The notes beneath the pieces were generated by a model. It worked only from the letters and a program-made list of their open reading frames with translations, had not been told where the DNA came from and did not search any database. 61,576 nucleotides of DNA from an uncultured Clostridia bacterium (GTDB lineage Bacteria > Bacillota > Clostridia > Oscillospirales > Oscillospiraceae), in NCBI GenBank assembly GCA_947307365.1, contig CAMZIY010000001.1, positions 1-61,576 of the forward strand, given 5' to 3'. Numbering within the stretch: the stretch's first letter is position 1; every line of letters starts with the position of its first letter. Position numbers and translations under genes: made by a program. Shown one piece after another: positions 8,576-17,029 of this stretch.

Positions 8576-10309
8576 TTATTCTGTTTTCCCGCTGTTTTCT
8601 GCAGCGCGTTTTTCCGCTTCTTCCTCCTCCAGTTTTCTATAGGCCACCTTTCCCACCAAGGTTTTGGGCAGATCATCCCGGAATTCGATCTCCCGGGGGA
8701 TCGCGTATTTGGCAATATGCTTTTTGCAGTAGGACAGGATGGCTTCCCGCGTCGTCTCATCTGCCGGGATCCCCGGTTTCAGCACGATAAACGCTTTCAC
8801 CGCCTGCATCCGATAGGAATCCGGGACGCCGATCACGCAGCTCATATGCACCAGTACGTTGGCGTCCAGAATATTCTCCAGCTGGCCGGGATACACGTTA
8901 TATCCCGAGGTGACGATCATTCGCTTTGCCCTGCCCCGGAAATAAATGAATCCCTCTTCGTCCATGATGCCCAGATCCCCGGTATACACCCAGGTCAATC
9001 CATCCGCATGCTTTCTCAGGGTCCTGGCCGTCTCCTCCGGGTGACCGGCGTATTCCCGCATCACCGTGGGCCCTGCCAGAAGGATCTCCCCTTCTTCTCC
9101 GTAGGGCAGTTCTTCATCCGTATCAGGCTTCACGATCTTGATATACGTATCCGGAAAAGGTACGCCGATGCTGCCTTCCTTGGCATGTTCAGGAGGAGTC
9201 AGGCAGCAGGCCGTAACGGTCTCCGTCGTACCGTATCCCTCCCGGACCTGAACATGCGCGTTATGCTCCGCCAGAAATCGGTCGAATTTCCTCTTCAGCT
9301 CCACGCTCAGGGAATCCCCGCCGGAGAAAACGCCTTTCAGACAGCTCATATCCGCATGTCCGATCCCGGGCATCCGGAGCAGCGCCTCATACAGGGTCGG
9401 CACACCGGCGATGAAATTGCAGCGGTATTTGCTGATCAGTCCCGCGTAACTTTTCGGCGTGAATCGGGGTACCAGCACGCACCGTCCGCCGGAGGCCAGC
9501 ATGGTGTGGATGCAGACGCCCAGGCCGAATCCGTGGAACAGCGGCATGGCTGCCAGCATCTTATCTCCCGGTCGGAACATCGGATTGGCCGCCACCACCT
9601 GTCTGGCCAGGGCGTTGAAGTTCAGATTGGTGAGAACGATCCCTTTTGTAACCCCCGTGGTCCCGCCGGAGTAGAGGATCACAGCCGGATCTTCCCCCGT
9701 GCGGCAGGGTTTTGCTTCCTCGGCATCGGCTTCTCCCATACGGAGGAAATCCCGCCACCGGATCACCGGTGCATCAGTCGGAACTTTCGGGATCTTCCGC
9801 CCCTCCGTCAGCCGATAGCCCAGACGCATGGGCAGAGAAAGAGCGTCCTCCACGCTGGCCAGGATCAGGCTGCGCACCCGGGTCTCCTCCCGGATCGCAG
9901 CGAACTTTCCGTAAAACTGATCCAGGGTAACGACATACGCGCTCTCTGCGGCATTCAAGTAGAAAACGATCTCCTTTTCCGCAGAAAGCGGATGGATCAT
10001 ATTGCAGATACCCCCGGCCAGGTTGACCGCATACAGCATATAAATGGCTTGGGGACAGTTGGGCAGCGCGATGGTGAAGCGATCTCCCTGCTGAACCCCC
10101 ATGGCCTTCAGGCTGGCGCAGCATCGCCGGATCTCCCGAAGCATCTGCCGGTAGGTAACGGATCTGCCCATAAAATCAAAGGCGATCTGATCGGGGTATT
10201 GCCCGGCGATGGCTTCCACTGTTTCATACATGGAGCCCTGCGGGTATTCCAGATGCATCGGAACGCCGTCCATATGATCTTTCCACGGAGTCTTCACCGT
10301 ATTTGGCAA
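8576..10309 (-). CDS. Long-chain acyl-CoA synthetase-like AMP-forming ligase
   Basis: A 577-residue member of the ANL superfamily that activates a carboxylate, probably a fatty acid, via acyl-AMP. Seen are the P-loop-like LYSGGTTGVTKG, the acyl-binding region MPLFHGFGLG, REGYGTTETV, YTGDLGIMDEEGFIYFRGR and the C-terminal KTLVGKVAYRK with the catalytic Lys. I place the start at the TTG at 10309: AAGGAG lies 10 bases upstream, and a plausible promoter at 10345-10373 would cut off the longer frame that opens at an ATG at 10387. The substrate chain length cannot be read from the sequence. No beta-oxidation or acyl-carrier genes are nearby, so it may feed lipid synthesis from exogenous fatty acids. 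Confidence 0.88.
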   Translation of the reverse strand: MPNTVKTPWKDHMDGVPMHLEYPQGSMYETVEAIAGQYPDQIAFDFMGRSVTYRQMLREIRRCCASLKAMGVQQGDRFTIALPNCPQAIYMLYAVNLAGGICNMIHPLSAEKEIVFYLNAAESAYVVTLDQFYGKFAAIREETRVRSLILASVEDALSLPMRLGYRLTEGRKIPKVPTDAPVIRWRDFLRMGEADAEEAKPCRTGEDPAVILYSGGTTGVTKGIVLTNLNFNALARQVVAANPMFRPGDKMLAAMPLFHGFGLGVCIHTMLASGGRCVLVPRFTPKSYAGLISKYRCNFIAGVPTLYEALLRMPGIGHADMSCLKGVFSGGDSLSVELKRKFDRFLAEHNAHVQVREGYGTTETVTACCLTPPEHAKEGSIGVPFPDTYIKIVKPDTDEELPYGEEGEILLAGPTVMREYAGHPEETARTLRKHADGLTWVYTGDLGIMDEEGFIYFRGRAKRMIVTSGYNVYPGQLENILDANVLVHMSCVIGVPDSYRMQAVKAFIVLKPGIPADETTREAILSYCKKHIAKYAIPREIEFRDDLPKTLVGKVAYRKLEEEEAEKRAAENSGKTE

Positions 10310-10344
10310 CGTACACTCACTCCTTATTCCGCCCGTTAACCGGT

Positions 10345-10373
10345 ATCTTACCACGCCGGGGGCGAAAACGCAA
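10345..10373 (-). promoter_or_regulatory. Possible promoter of the acyl-CoA synthetase gene
   Basis: On the minus strand TTGCGT, a 17-base spacer and TAAGAT. The -10 lies about 36 bases upstream of the TTG start and inside the longer open frame, which supports the shorter protein. Confidence 0.45.
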
Positions 10374-10399
10374 TTTCTATCCTTCATACGGCGGCAGGA

Positions 10400-10429
10400 T
10401 TGAAAGTCACTATGCTTCCGTAGTATAAG
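10400..10429 (+). promoter_or_regulatory. Possible promoter of the SEC-C gene
   Basis: TTGAAA, an 18-base spacer and TATAAG, 26 bases before the SEC-C start codon. Moderate match to sigmaA. Confidence 0.45.
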
Positions 10430-10454
10430 TATCCTGGAAAGGAAGGGATCGGAT

Positions 10455-11501
10455 ATGGATCAGATGACCGAACGCAACCGCAGATTGGCTCGGGAGGGAG
10501 AACCGGTCTTCTCTTTGGCCGGGATCCTGGCACAGAAGACGGAAGCAGAGCGGGCCGAACTGAGCCGTCTTGCAGGCACGGAGGACCTGGCCGCCTGGCT
10601 GCAGGATCCGGATCACTTCACCATGCTTCTGGATGCGCTGCCCGCCGCGGATTTCGCCCTGTTCTCCAAAGCAGCGGAAGCGCCGTTTCTCCAGGAGGAT
10701 CAGGTGTTCCTGCCCATGCACAGCGGTCTGATCCACTTTGCCCTGATGCAGCCGTATCTGTACGGGGGCAAATTATATCTGGTGATCCCCACGGAGCTTC
10801 GGGCTCTCTGGAGCGATATTAAGCGCACCGGTTATCCGGAACGGAAACGGCGGAAGGATCTGATCGACAGCTACGCCCAAGCTTGTGTCAAGCTGTATGG
10901 CGTTCTTCCCCTGGAGGAGTTTTTCTCCATTCTGAAGCAGCGCGGCGGAGAAAACCGTACGCAGGAGGCTGAAGATCTGTTGTCCGCTATGGCGGACGGC
11001 ACCTACTATGCCATTGAGGACAAGCTGCTTTTGTACGCCGGTCTGGATGCGAAGGAAGCTGCGCCTTATCTTTCGGCCAGAGAAGGCCTGCCCCTCTATC
11101 TGCCTGCCCATGAAAAACTGCTTCGGCTGGGAGACGGCGCTTACTATGACGTCTTTCATGAGCTGGAGCTGTGGCGACTGGAGCTGGAGGAGGAATTCCG
11201 CTCGGCAGGGAAAGAGGATCCGGCGCGTATGGCAATGGATTTTGCGGATACCCTGTATGCGATCCTGCGAACGGAATTGGAGGACACGGAACACAAAGCG
11301 CTTTTCGAAGCCTTCGGTCTTGTCCCGGATGAGATCCGCGTTCGCCGGATCAAAGACAAGACGCGGCTCTGGTGTCTTTTTGGCAACACTCCGGATGAGC
11401 TTCTGCAGCTGATCCGAAAGGGCGAGCTTCGGCCGCCTGTGAACGGCCCCTGCCCCTGCGGCAGCGGCAGAAAATACAAAAAATGTCACGGCGCACCGTG
11501 A
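10455..11501 (+). CDS. SEC-C zinc-motif protein of unknown function
   Basis: A 348-residue, mostly helical and acidic protein. The only recognisable domain is the C-terminal SEC-C motif CPCGSGRKYKKCHG, the same zinc-binding tail that ends SecA and many unrelated proteins and usually mediates protein or ribosome contacts. The rest (about residues 1-330) shows no motif I recognise; it contains several Leu-rich helices. An AAGGAAGG site precedes the ATG. It is monocistronic, with its own possible promoter upstream and a strong bidirectional terminator downstream. Confidence 0.75.
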   Translation: MDQMTERNRRLAREGEPVFSLAGILAQKTEAERAELSRLAGTEDLAAWLQDPDHFTMLLDALPAADFALFSKAAEAPFLQEDQVFLPMHSGLIHFALMQPYLYGGKLYLVIPTELRALWSDIKRTGYPERKRRKDLIDSYAQACVKLYGVLPLEEFFSILKQRGGENRTQEAEDLLSAMADGTYYAIEDKLLLYAGLDAKEAAPYLSAREGLPLYLPAHEKLLRLGDGAYYDVFHELELWRLELEEEFRSAGKEDPARMAMDFADTLYAILRTELEDTEHKALFEAFGLVPDEIRVRRIKDKTRLWCLFGNTPDELLQLIRKGELRPPVNGPCPCGSGRKYKKCHGAP

Positions 11502-11513
11502 CAGGATACGGAG

Positions 11514-11551
11514 ACCCGGCGGGACGGAATCGTCCCGCCGGGTTTGTTGTT
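11514..11551. terminator. Bidirectional terminator between convergent genes
   Basis: A 13-bp perfect stem ACCCGGCGGGACG / CGTCCCGCCGGGT with a GAAT loop, followed by TTTGTTGTT on the plus strand. It separates the SEC-C gene from the MBL gene. Confidence 0.88.
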
Positions 11552-11554
11552 CCG

Positions 11555-12166
11555 TTACAGGTTCAGGATACAGAGGCCCGAAGTCTCCGGGCCGATCTCC
11601 AGCACGTTCCCCGGAAGCTCGGTACGCTCCGGGAACTTGCCGGTAAAATCCTCCAGCGGCATCAGAACGTTGAACCCCATCTCTCCCCGGCGGTAATGCA
11701 TGGGTACGATCACCCGAGGCTGGAGCTGCTTGCATATTTCCGCCGCCTCATCCGGGCCGATGGTGAAAAACCCGCCCGTGGGGATCATCAGCAGATCCGC
11801 TTTCCGCAGCGTTTCGATCTGGTCTCGATTCAAGGCGCAGCCCTGATCGCCGAGATGCACGGCGCGGAAGCCTTCGTATTCCACCAGCGCGATCTGGTTC
11901 GGCCCGCGCTTTGCCCCCTTGTCCGGATCATGCCAGGAATCCAGCAGGGTCAGCCGGAAAGCCGGCTTTCGTCCTGAGAGCCTGACCCGGCCGGCGGCAT
12001 TGTGGTCCCCATGCTGATGGCTGCAAAGGACCATATCCGATTCCAAATCCTTCGGGAGTTCGACGCCGGGCACGCTGCCGGGGCTGTAGGGGTCAAAAAT
12101 GACGCTCCCGCCGGCACCCAGGTCCAGGCTGAAACAGGAATGTCCATACCAGGTCAGAATCGCCAT
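11555..12166 (-). CDS. MBL-fold (UlaG-like) metal-dependent hydrolase
   Basis: A 203-residue metallo-beta-lactamase-fold hydrolase. It opens with LTWYGHSCF, has the metal motif HQHGDHNAA, then HLGDQG, and ends with PMHYRRGE, the arrangement of the small UlaG/YtmA-like group that hydrolyses lactones, esters or phosphodiesters in the cytoplasm. The substrate is unknown. It is the last gene of a minus-strand operon behind the phosphoribosyltransferase and GH2 genes (28-base gap, GGAGC site). A sugar-lactone substrate would suit the neighbouring GH2 enzyme, but that is only a guess from context. Confidence 0.82.
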   Translation of the reverse strand: MAILTWYGHSCFSLDLGAGGSVIFDPYSPGSVPGVELPKDLESDMVLCSHQHGDHNAAGRVRLSGRKPAFRLTLLDSWHDPDKGAKRGPNQIALVEYEGFRAVHLGDQGCALNRDQIETLRKADLLMIPTGGFFTIGPDEAAEICKQLQPRVIVPMHYRRGEMGFNVLMPLEDFTGKFPERTELPGNVLEIGPETSGLCILNL

Positions 12167-12194
12167 AGCTCTGCTCCTTTCTTTCGCGACGGCG

Positions 12195-13922
12195 TTATTG
12201 CGGGCTGTCTTCCAGCCAGGCCTGGTTCAGCTTCCGCATCCGTTCAACATCGATCTTCACCGTCTCCCGGTCCTCGGTAAGAAGACCGTTGCGCTCCTGC
12301 GCCACATCGGAAAGCTGCGTATAAATGCAGCAGTCCAGTCCCTTGCTCTTCAACGGCAGGAGTTCGCGGCGATACAGATCGGTCAGCAGCTTCTCCAACC
12401 CAGCTTTATCCTTGGCTTTGCGGTAGCTGAAAGAACCGCCTTTTCCGCTCAGATCCAGTCCGTATCCTCCGCATTCTGTGATCGCGCCGATCCGGCTGCT
12501 TTCCGGGCTGAATTTCAGTTTTTGAAAATAGATATGGCGGCTGCAGAAGTCTCCGCCGCCCTGATCATGCCAGCCGCTGGCTGCGTCGATCAGCCGGGTG
12601 GGATCCAGCTCCCGCAGACGCTCCGTGAGCCGACGGGTATCAAACTGTCCCCAGCCCTCGTTGAAGAGAGTCCAGGCGATCACGCTCGGGCATGCCTGAA
12701 GTGTACGGACGATATCCGCCAGTTCCTCTTCGAATCGTTTCCTGCCCGGCTCATACTTCCGACCGAACCGTCCGTATTTCCGATCCTTCAGCTGCATCCC
12801 CAGGATCAGGGGCACATCCCTCGTCCAGAAGGGAGAATAGCTGTCTCCCCCATTGGGAATATCCTGCCAGACCAGCATGCCCAGGCGGTCGCAATGGTAA
12901 TACCAGCGGAGCGGCTCGACTTTCACATGCTTGCGCAGAAGGTTGAATCCCATTTCCTTCGCCGTTTCGATATCGAAGATCATCGCCTCATCTGAAGGCG
13001 CGGTATACAGGCCGTCCGACCAGTAACCCTGATCCAGCAGACCGCTGAGCCGGATCGGCTTCCCGTTCAGCAGCAGTCTGTTCCCTTCCCGGCGGACACT
13101 GCGCATGGCAAAATAACTCTTGACCAGGTCTTTCCCTCGTTTCAGCAGGATGTCATACAGGAACGGATTCTCCGGCGTCCAGAGGATGCAGTCGGGCAGA
13201 CTGATCTCCGCCTTTCCCTCCTCAGAAAAGCTGCCGGTGCATATGCGCTTGCCGTCCGCAAACACGGCATAATCCGTCCCGCCGCCATCGGGGATCTCCA
13301 GCAGCACCCGTTCTTCCTCCGGATCGGGGGTGATCCGGAGCTCAGTGATATACTCCTCCGGCACGCTTTCCAGCCAAACGGTCTGCCAGATCCCGCTCTG
13401 GGCGGTGTACCAGATCCCGCCGGGATTGGAGGACTGCTTGCCGTAGCTGCCCGTTCCCAACTCCGTCCGATCCTCTGCAGAAACCAGGAGCCGGTTCTTC
13501 CCTGCTTTCAGCACGAAACGGGTGATATCCACCGTAAAGGGCGTATAACCGCCCGCATGCTCCCCTGCGAGATGGCCGTTGACATATACCTGGCAAATCT
13601 GATCCACCGCGCCGAAATTCAGGAAGAGACGCCCTTTGAAAAAACCGTCAGGCAGGGTAAAGCTTCTGCCGTACCAGGCCTTCTCCCCCGTACCCGGAGA
13701 ACGATCCGCTCCGGAAAGCGCTGCCTCGGGACTGAATGGCACAAGGATGCTGCCCTCCAGCTCTTCCGGGATCTGGTCCAGAGGACTGATGCCGAATTCC
13801 CATGTCCCGTTGAGATTCAGCCAATCCGGCCGCATGAACTGAGGCCGCGGATACTCATTCAGCGGCAGACGATCCTCCTCCAGTCTCCCCCGGCGAGTTG
13901 ATCTGTCTCCTGCAAGATCCAT
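12195..13922 (-). CDS. Glycoside hydrolase family 2 enzyme (beta-galactosidase/glucuronidase type)
   Basis: A 575-residue GH2 enzyme without a signal peptide. The N-terminal sugar-binding domain carries YPRPQFMRPDWLNLNGTWEF and NFGAVDQICQVYVNGHLAG; an immunoglobulin-like domain follows; the TIM barrel starts near GFNLLRKHVKVEPLRWYYHC. The acid/base Glu is in WTLFNEGWG and the nucleophile Glu in ITECGGYG. It is much shorter than LacZ and lacks the C-terminal domains, like many gut GH2 enzymes. The sugar specificity cannot be read by eye. The start at 13922 has GAGGAAC 7 bases upstream and lies 11 bases after the phosphoribosyltransferase stop; a TTG-started frame 15 bases longer would overlap that gene. 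Confidence 0.9.
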   Translation of the reverse strand: MDLAGDRSTRRGRLEEDRLPLNEYPRPQFMRPDWLNLNGTWEFGISPLDQIPEELEGSILVPFSPEAALSGADRSPGTGEKAWYGRSFTLPDGFFKGRLFLNFGAVDQICQVYVNGHLAGEHAGGYTPFTVDITRFVLKAGKNRLLVSAEDRTELGTGSYGKQSSNPGGIWYTAQSGIWQTVWLESVPEEYITELRITPDPEEERVLLEIPDGGGTDYAVFADGKRICTGSFSEEGKAEISLPDCILWTPENPFLYDILLKRGKDLVKSYFAMRSVRREGNRLLLNGKPIRLSGLLDQGYWSDGLYTAPSDEAMIFDIETAKEMGFNLLRKHVKVEPLRWYYHCDRLGMLVWQDIPNGGDSYSPFWTRDVPLILGMQLKDRKYGRFGRKYEPGRKRFEEELADIVRTLQACPSVIAWTLFNEGWGQFDTRRLTERLRELDPTRLIDAASGWHDQGGGDFCSRHIYFQKLKFSPESSRIGAITECGGYGLDLSGKGGSFSYRKAKDKAGLEKLLTDLYRRELLPLKSKGLDCCIYTQLSDVAQERNGLLTEDRETVKIDVERMRKLNQAWLEDSPQ

Positions 13923-13933
13923 AAGTCCGTTCC

Positions 13934-14485
13934 TCAAAGCGCCGTCCCATCGGGATGGAACAGGGGCAGCGGGGCCAGCACGATGATATCTTTTCGTTCA
14001 ATGGCATCCCCTTCAGCCAAAACGGCCATTTTGCCCACGATATTGCCGCCGGCCTCCCGGACAAGCTCTTCCATCGCCCGAAGGCTCTCTCCTGTGGAGA
14101 TCACGTCGTCGACGATGACGATCCGCTTGCCGCGCATTTTTTCCGCATCGGCGCTGTCGATGATCAGGGTCTGCACCTCTGCTGTGGTGATGCTGCGTAC
14201 CTCAACTTTAAAAACGCCGCTCATATACGCCTTTGCCTTCTTACGGGCCAGGAGATAGGGAATGCCGCTCTGCCGGCTCATTTCGTAGATCAGCGGAATG
14301 GCTTTGGCTTCCGGGGCAATGATGTAATCGCACTCCGGCATGCGCTTCAGCAGTTCGGCGGCTGCGTGGATCGTCAGCTCCACATCCCCGAACATGACAA
14401 AAGCGCCGATCGAGAGCTGATCGTTTACGGGAAGAACGGGAAGATCTCTTTCCAGGCCGGCAATATTCATTCGATAGACAGGCAT
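13934..14485 (-). CDS. Phosphoribosyltransferase (adenine phosphoribosyltransferase-like)
   Basis: A 183-residue type I phosphoribosyltransferase that would join a purine base to PRPP. The PRPP-binding loop VIVDDVISTGES is at 123-134, and IIAPEAKAIPLIYEM (55-69) corresponds to the APRT base/PPi loop region. The length fits APRT (about 170-185), although the N-terminus is not textbook Apt, so xanthine or another base is possible. It is the first gene of a three-gene minus operon with a GH2 enzyme and an MBL hydrolase, an unusual pairing of purine salvage and glycoside breakdown; nucleoside-like glycosides are a conceivable link. A good promoter lies upstream at 14531-14559. Confidence 0.82.
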   Translation of the reverse strand: MPVYRMNIAGLERDLPVLPVNDQLSIGAFVMFGDVELTIHAAAELLKRMPECDYIIAPEAKAIPLIYEMSRQSGIPYLLARKKAKAYMSGVFKVEVRSITTAEVQTLIIDSADAEKMRGKRIVIVDDVISTGESLRAMEELVREAGGNIVGKMAVLAEGDAIERKDIIVLAPLPLFHPDGTAL

Positions 14486-14530
14486 GCTGTTTCCTTCTTT
14501 CTTTTCGGTACTGTTTCCGTTTCTTTTATG

Positions 14531-14559
14531 ATTATATCAAGCAAAAACGTATTCTTCAA
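14531..14559 (-). promoter_or_regulatory. SigmaA-type promoter of the phosphoribosyltransferase operon
   Basis: On the minus strand TTGAAG, a 17-base spacer and a perfect TATAAT, about 45 bases before the start codon. It is the only clear promoter in the 126-base gap shared with the divergent phosphoketolase gene. Confidence 0.7.
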
Positions 14560-14611
14560 TCTCTTTCGGGCAGATTAATCGTGAATCCATATCCGGAAAG
14601 GAACGGTAAGA

Positions 14612-16927
14612 ATGACGGAACTGGAACGGGTGGACGCCTGGTGGCGGGCGGCGAACTATCTCACCGCGGCACAACTGTATCTGCTTGACAATCCTCTTCT
14701 CCGGCGGGAGCTGCGCAGGGATGACATCAAAAGAAAGATCGTAGGGCACTGGGGTACCTGTCCCGGGCAGAATTTTATCTACGCACACCTGACCAGCCTC
14801 ATCCGAAGACACAGGCTGAACATGATCTATATCTGCGGTCCCGGACACGGAGGCGCGGCTTTGGCGGCAAATGTCTGGTTGGAGGGCACCTACTCCGAGT
14901 TATATCCGGATGTCAGTCCGGATGAAGAGGGGTTGCGCAGACTCGTACGACAATTCTCTTTTCCCGGCGGGATCCAGAGCCATGCAGCTCCGGAGCTGCC
15001 GGGCTCCATCAACGAGGGCGGCGAACTCGGCTACAGTCTGGCGCATGCCTTCGGCGCCGTGCTGGATGATCCCGGGCTGATTGCCGCCTGTGTCATCGGA
15101 GACGGCGAAGCGGAGACCGGCCCTTTAGCCGCAGCCTGGCAGTGCAGCCGTTTTCTGGATCCGGAGCATGACGGCAGGGTCCTCCCCATCCTGCACCTGA
15201 ATGGATATAAGATCGCCAATCCCACGGTGCTGGCCCGGATCCCCCGGGATGATCTGAAGAAGTATCTGGAAGGCTGCGGATGGACTCCGCTGTTCGTGGA
15301 CGTGGGCAGTGCCCTCGCCGCCCCCTCTCTGCCTCTGGAGCACGCCGCAATGGCAAAAGCGCTGGAGATCTGCCTCCGGCTTCTGAAACGGGGGAAGCAT
15401 CCGGTACTGGTGCTCCGCTCACCCAAGGGTTGGACAGGCCCGTCAGACACCGTGGACAGCTTTCGAAGCCACCAGGTTCCCTTGGACGTCCTGGCCGAGG
15501 ATGGGCCGGAAAAACTCGCCGCCTGGCTGAACAGCTACGGTCCGCATGAACTGTTCGACCCGAGCGGCGCGCCGAATGAAGAGATCCGCGCCCTGGCCCC
15601 ATCCGGAGATCTGCGCATGGGGGCCAACCCCAGGGCAAACGGAGGCAGGCTGCTGCGAACCCTGCGTCTGCCGGACTGGCGCGAATACGTTTTCCCGGTG
15701 GAGGAACACGGGGAGCAGGACGCCGGCGACATGGGCGTTCTGGCTCCCTATGTGTCGGATGTGATGCGGCTCAACCGGGATGCGAAAAACTTCCGGATAT
15801 TCAGTCCGGATGAAGCAATGTCCAACCGCCTGGGAGATGTGTTCCGGGAAACGGGCAGGCGCTGGATCCTGCCTCGAATGCCCGGAGATGAATTCTTGTC
15901 CCGGGACGGCCGTGTTATGGATTCCCTGTTATCCGAACATCTCTGCCAGGGCTGGCTGGAAGGCTATCTTCTCACCGGACGGCACGGGGTGTTCTGCAGC
16001 TATGAAGCCTTTATCCGCATTGTTGACTCCATGGTCTCTCAGCACGCGAAATGGCTGAAAGCCTGCCGGGAAATCCCCTGGCGGCAAAGCATTTCCTCCT
16101 TGAACTATCTCCTGGCGTCCAACGTCTGGCAGCAGGATCACAATGGTTTCACGCACCAGGATCCCGGTTTTCTGGATCATCTGGCCAACAAAAAGGCGGA
16201 TGTGGTGCGCCTCTATCTTCCTCCGGACGCAAACTGTCTTCTTTCCTGCTTCGATCACTGCATCCGCAGCCGCAACTATGTGAACGTGATCGTCGCATCC
16301 AAACACCCCCGCCCGCAATGGCTCAGCCGGGATGAGGCCGCAGCCCACTGCGCCCAGGGCCTCGGGATCTGGCGCTGGGCTTCCAGCGACGGGGGATGCG
16401 AACCCGATCTTGTTATGGCCTGCTGCGGAGAGACGCCGACCCTGGAAACCCTGGCCGCGGTGACCATTCTGCGCGAAGCCTTTCCGGACCTGCGTCTGCG
16501 GGTGGTGAATGTGGTGGATCTGATGCGGCTTCAGCCCGCCAGGGAACACCCCCACGGGCTGGAGGACCAGGATTATGAAGCGATATTCACCAGAGACAAA
16601 CCGATCCTCTTTGCCTTCCACGGTTATGCCAAGCTTGTGCATGAACTCACTTACCGTCGGAGAAATCCGCTGCTCCATGTCCGGGGCTACAAAGAGGAGG
16701 GCACCATTACAACACCTTTCGATATGCGGGTGCAAAATGATCTGGATCGTTTCCATCTGGTCATGGATGCGGTCAAACTGATCCCGGAACTGAACAACCG
16801 GGGCGCGTTTCTCATCCAGGAAATGAAGAACAAGCTCCGGGCACACATGGATCACATCCGCAGATACGGAGAAGATCTCCCGGAGGTCCGTGATTGGCGC
16901 TGGCCCGGCAAGCCGCCGCACAGCTGA
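14612..16927 (+). CDS. xfp: Phosphoketolase (xylulose 5-phosphate/fructose 6-phosphate)
   Basis: A thiamine-diphosphate enzyme of 771 residues that cleaves xylulose 5-phosphate (and often fructose 6-phosphate) with phosphate to acetyl phosphate and a shorter sugar phosphate. The N-terminal block GHWGTCPGQNFIYAH, GPGHGG and SINEGGELGYSLAHAFG, the ThDP motif GDGEAETG near residue 163, and the C-terminal KEEGTITTPFDMRVQND are all family signatures. The length is close to the usual 790-830. With xylA upstream in the window, this gives a short pentose route from xylose to acetyl phosphate, alongside or instead of the pentose phosphate pathway. It is a single-gene unit followed by its own downstream promoter region. 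The start has a GGAACGG site. Confidence 0.95.
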   Translation: MTELERVDAWWRAANYLTAAQLYLLDNPLLRRELRRDDIKRKIVGHWGTCPGQNFIYAHLTSLIRRHRLNMIYICGPGHGGAALAANVWLEGTYSELYPDVSPDEEGLRRLVRQFSFPGGIQSHAAPELPGSINEGGELGYSLAHAFGAVLDDPGLIAACVIGDGEAETGPLAAAWQCSRFLDPEHDGRVLPILHLNGYKIANPTVLARIPRDDLKKYLEGCGWTPLFVDVGSALAAPSLPLEHAAMAKALEICLRLLKRGKHPVLVLRSPKGWTGPSDTVDSFRSHQVPLDVLAEDGPEKLAAWLNSYGPHELFDPSGAPNEEIRALAPSGDLRMGANPRANGGRLLRTLRLPDWREYVFPVEEHGEQDAGDMGVLAPYVSDVMRLNRDAKNFRIFSPDEAMSNRLGDVFRETGRRWILPRMPGDEFLSRDGRVMDSLLSEHLCQGWLEGYLLTGRHGVFCSYEAFIRIVDSMVSQHAKWLKACREIPWRQSISSLNYLLASNVWQQDHNGFTHQDPGFLDHLANKKADVVRLYLPPDANCLLSCFDHCIRSRNYVNVIVASKHPRPQWLSRDEAAAHCAQGLGIWRWASSDGGCEPDLVMACCGETPTLETLAAVTILREAFPDLRLRVVNVVDLMRLQPAREHPHGLEDQDYEAIFTRDKPILFAFHGYAKLVHELTYRRRNPLLHVRGYKEEGTITTPFDMRVQNDLDRFHLVMDAVKLIPELNNRGAFLIQEMKNKLRAHMDHIRRYGEDLPEVRDWRWPGKPPHS

Positions 16928-16941
16928 ACCCCTCGCCTTCC

Positions 16942-16970
16942 TTGCGGACGTTTCCCCGTTGTGATATACT
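16942..16970 (+). promoter_or_regulatory. SigmaA-type promoter of the LTA-synthase-like gene
   Basis: TTGCGG, 17-base spacer, TATACT. The -10 ends 59 bases upstream of the ATG at 17030, which supports that start over an earlier in-frame codon at 16961. Confidence 0.6.
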
Positions 16971-17029
16971 TTTCCCGTATTCGACTGATCATCGTGCCTG
17001 TTCGCCCAGTCGAGGGAGGCATTATCACT

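Noticed and set aside
8429..10339. A 636-codon plus-strand frame opposite the acyl-CoA synthetase
   Set aside because: It lies antisense to an enzyme with all ANL motifs and begins inside the second MutS-family gene; no ribosome site and no recognisable domain.
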